64,000 bases of DNA from Gammaproteobacteria bacterium (GTDB lineage Bacteria; Pseudomonadota; Gammaproteobacteria; Eutrophobiales; Eutrophobiaceae), in NCBI GenBank assembly GCA_012103475.1, contig WLWS01000002.1:295234-359233 (forward strand). The letters run 5' to 3'. A program made the position numbers and the translations under genes. Below the pieces are notes generated by a model that made no database searches, was not told where the DNA came from, and saw nothing but the letters and a program-made list of their open reading frames with translations. Below, piece after piece: positions 62,360 to 64,000 of this stretch. The first letter of the stretch is position 1; every line of letters starts with the position of its first letter.

Positions 62360-63655
62360 ATGCAAGTATTAATTCTACGTATTTGGTTGGCAATTTCCCT
62401 GCTTGTCGCCAGTCATTAACTCTGTGCAGCAGAAACACTTATCCATGCTGGGCGACTTTTTGATGCAAGTTCAAAAAATATGCGTACAGAGATCAGCATA
62501 CGGGTACGTGAGAATAAAATAATCGGCATCTCAGAAGGCTATTCGAAAGTCTCTGAAAACGAGACATTAATCAACCTTAAACAATACACAGTCCTGCCCG
62601 GCTTAATGGACATGCACGTGCATCTCAGCACTGTTCTCTCGCCGACTTTTTTTATGGAAAAGTTCGTTATGGATTCCGCAGACTATGCTTTCCGTTCGAC
62701 AAAATATGCCAAAGACACCCTGCTGGCTGGTTTTACTACGGTTAGAGAACTCGGCGATCAGGACCATAATGTCACTATGGCTTTGCGTGATGCTATCAAG
62801 GAAGGTTATGTGATTGGGCCGCGCATTTTTACCGCTGGAAAAGGTCTGGCGACACTAGGCGGTCTCGCGGACCCCAACAATGGATTACGAATGGAGTTTA
62901 TGGGAGAACCTGGTTTTGTCGAAGGGGTAATCAATGGCCCATTGTCCGCACGTAAGGCAGTTCGTCAACGCTTTAAGGAAGGTGCAGATGTAATAAAACT
63001 AAATGTGACGGGCGGGTCGATCAATCCGGGGCGAGGTGGCTTGGGTTCACAGTGGATGCAGGACGAACGATGCGGTTGTGTTAACAGCAAAGGAATATGG
63101 GTTGGGCGTGGCAGCTCATGCCCACACCCCTGTCGGTATAATTCGCTCGGCAAAAGCCGGAGTCGATTCAATCGAACATGGCACCTTTATGGATGATGCT
63201 GCATTCAAGGCCATGAAAAAACATGATACTGCCTATGTTCCGACAATGAGCGCGATGAAGTGGATGTCCAGTAAAGCCTCTGATGAAGAGACCATGCCGG
63301 CGGAAGTTCGTGAGAAAGCGGAGAATATGGGGCCACAAATCGATCTCACAGTAGGGAAGGCCTATAAAAAGGGTTTAAGAATCGTTTTCGGCACGGATGC
63401 TGGTGTGTTTCCTCATGGAATTAATGCCAGAGAATTTGAATACATGGTCGAGGCGGGCATACCTGCACCCACCGCTTTATTAAGTGCCACTATTGAAGCT
63501 GCCAGACTCCTGAAAATTGAAGAGCGCTTAGGGAGTATTGAAGTCGGAAAGTTAGCCGATATTGTCGCTGTTAAGGGTGACCCGACAGTGGATATACGAT
63601 TAATGCAGAATATCGGTTTGTGATGAAAGACGGAATTGTTTATAAACAGGAATAA
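62360..63655 (+). pseudogene. Decayed secreted amidohydrolase (imidazolonepropionase-like)
   Basis: A 432-codon gene can be traced with three lesions. A signal peptide MQVLILRIWLAISLLVASH is cut by an in-frame TAA at 62417-62419, then the frame goes on LCAAETLIHAGRLFDASS. The metal motif MDMHVHLS and IKLNVTGG follow. Near 63070 the frame moves by one base and continues as TAKEYGLGVAAHAHTPVGI and GTDAGVFPHG. Near 63616 it moves back, giving the family ending FVMKDGIVYKQE and a stop at 63653. The metal-dependent amidohydrolase family hydrolyses cyclic amides and dipeptides. Lesions of three kinds argue for true decay rather than one error. Confidence 0.85.
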
Positions 63656-63711
63656 TTAACAACCTGTTTGTGCTCACCTAAGGCTCTCAAATGAATTTTC
63701 TTAATAGCTAG

Positions 63712-64000
63712 CTAGCGGACGACCCGCGCGTTGCCACCAGCCATCAGTTTTTCAACTTCAGCAAGACTTGCCATTGAGGTGTCGCCGGCAGTTGTCATCG
63801 CCAAGGCTCCGTGAGCGGCTCCGTAATTGACCGACTTTTCAGGACCGGCTCCTGTCAGGAAACCGTATATCAAGCCGGAAGCAAAACTATCACCACCCCC
63901 GACTCTGTCAAAAATCTCCAGATTGCTACGATGAGTAGCTTCGTAGAAATTACCATCCATCCAGCAAATTGCACCCCAGTCATTCACGGTCGCTGTTTTA
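63712..64000 (-). CDS. kdgK: PfkB-family sugar kinase, probably 2-keto-3-deoxygluconate kinase (partial)
   Basis: Only the C-terminal 95 residues lie in the window; the frame is open to the right edge. NDWGAICWMDGNFYEA precedes the PfkB signature DRVGGGDSFASGLIYGFLTG with the catalytic Asp. The ending GAAHGALAMTTAGDTSMA is typical of KDG kinases. The full enzyme phosphorylates 2-keto-3-deoxygluconate with ATP in sugar-acid breakdown. The internal GTG that could be a start is not one, since coding sequence continues upstream. Confidence 0.8.
   Translation of the reverse strand, partial: KTATVNDWGAICWMDGNFYEATHRSNLEIFDRVGGGDSFASGLIYGFLTGAGPEKSVNYGAAHGALAMTTAGDTSMASLAEVEKLMAGGNARVVR

Noticed and set aside
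1..64000. tRNA, rRNA, CRISPR arrays, insertion sequences, integrases and attachment sites
   Set aside because: Looked for and not found.

Overview
The window looks like chromosomal DNA of a free-living, aerobic, probably marine gammaproteobacterium. It carries gammaproteobacterial housekeeping genes (rdgC, slyD, an S4-domain YbcJ-like protein), two large TonB-dependent receptors, several Tat-exported and lipoprotein signals, and an uncommon trait for this class: a full set of deazaflavin coenzyme F420 biosynthesis genes. The species is not identified. No transposase, integrase, phage gene, CRISPR array, tRNA or rRNA was found.

Layout. (1) 1-2.3 kb: cofE (cut by the left edge) divergent from cofD-cofC, the F420 side-chain assembly genes. 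(2) 2.4-12.6 kb: a PAS/GGDEF/EAL regulator, an S4 RNA-binding protein, a one-span membrane protein, a molybdopterin oxidoreductase, a Cache-HAMP-PP2C phosphatase, slyD, rdgC and a glutathione S-transferase. (3) 12.6-29.5 kb: the central catabolic locus. A molybdenum hydroxylase operon (CoxM-CoxS-CoxL, with a CoxG domain fused to CoxL) is divergent from an AraC-type regulator. Next comes a long plus-strand gene run: F420-dependent LLM/Mer-like oxidoreductase, FAH-family hydrolase, M20-type amidohydrolase, fbiC (CofG-CofH fusion, FO synthase), PuuE-like deacetylase, LeuA/HMGL-type carbon-carbon lyase or synthase, two ketopantoate-reductase-like proteins and a creatinase-like pita-bread hydrolase, closed by a strong terminator. 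(4) 29.6-38.9 kb: an NmrA-like lipoprotein, a minus-strand operon (two paralogous metallo-beta-lactamase-fold proteins, a secreted esterase, an MFS carrier), then korAB and a HisC-type aminotransferase. (5) 39-43.3 kb: DUF819 membrane protein, MarR regulator, secreted MBL protein, NhaC antiporter. (6) 43.2-49.9 kb: a module rich in Tat-exported proteins: an RraA-like protein, two PLP aminotransferases and an IorAB-type molybdenum hydroxylase, with a secreted cupin. Two near-identical palindromes lie in its divergent promoter regions. (7) 50-57.6 kb: two TonB-dependent receptors around a small secreted protein, then a second NhaC antiporter. (8) 57.7-64 kb: tandem secreted proteins of unknown family, a secreted VOC protein, a second Mer-like LLM oxidoreductase, a frameshifted MFS gene, a decayed secreted amidohydrolase gene and the end of a PfkB-type sugar kinase.

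How the genes may work together (inference). F420 is made here and fbiC sits inside a catabolic operon that also encodes an F420-type reductase. This suggests a dedicated pathway in which a molybdenum hydroxylase oxygenates a substrate, an LLM enzyme performs an F420-linked redox step, and a series of C-N and C-C hydrolases or lyases opens and breaks down the product. A nitrogen-containing ring is a plausible substrate but is not shown by sequence. KorAB could feed resulting 2-oxoacids into central metabolism. The neighbouring receptors, carriers and Tat-exported enzymes suggest uptake and periplasmic processing of related compounds.
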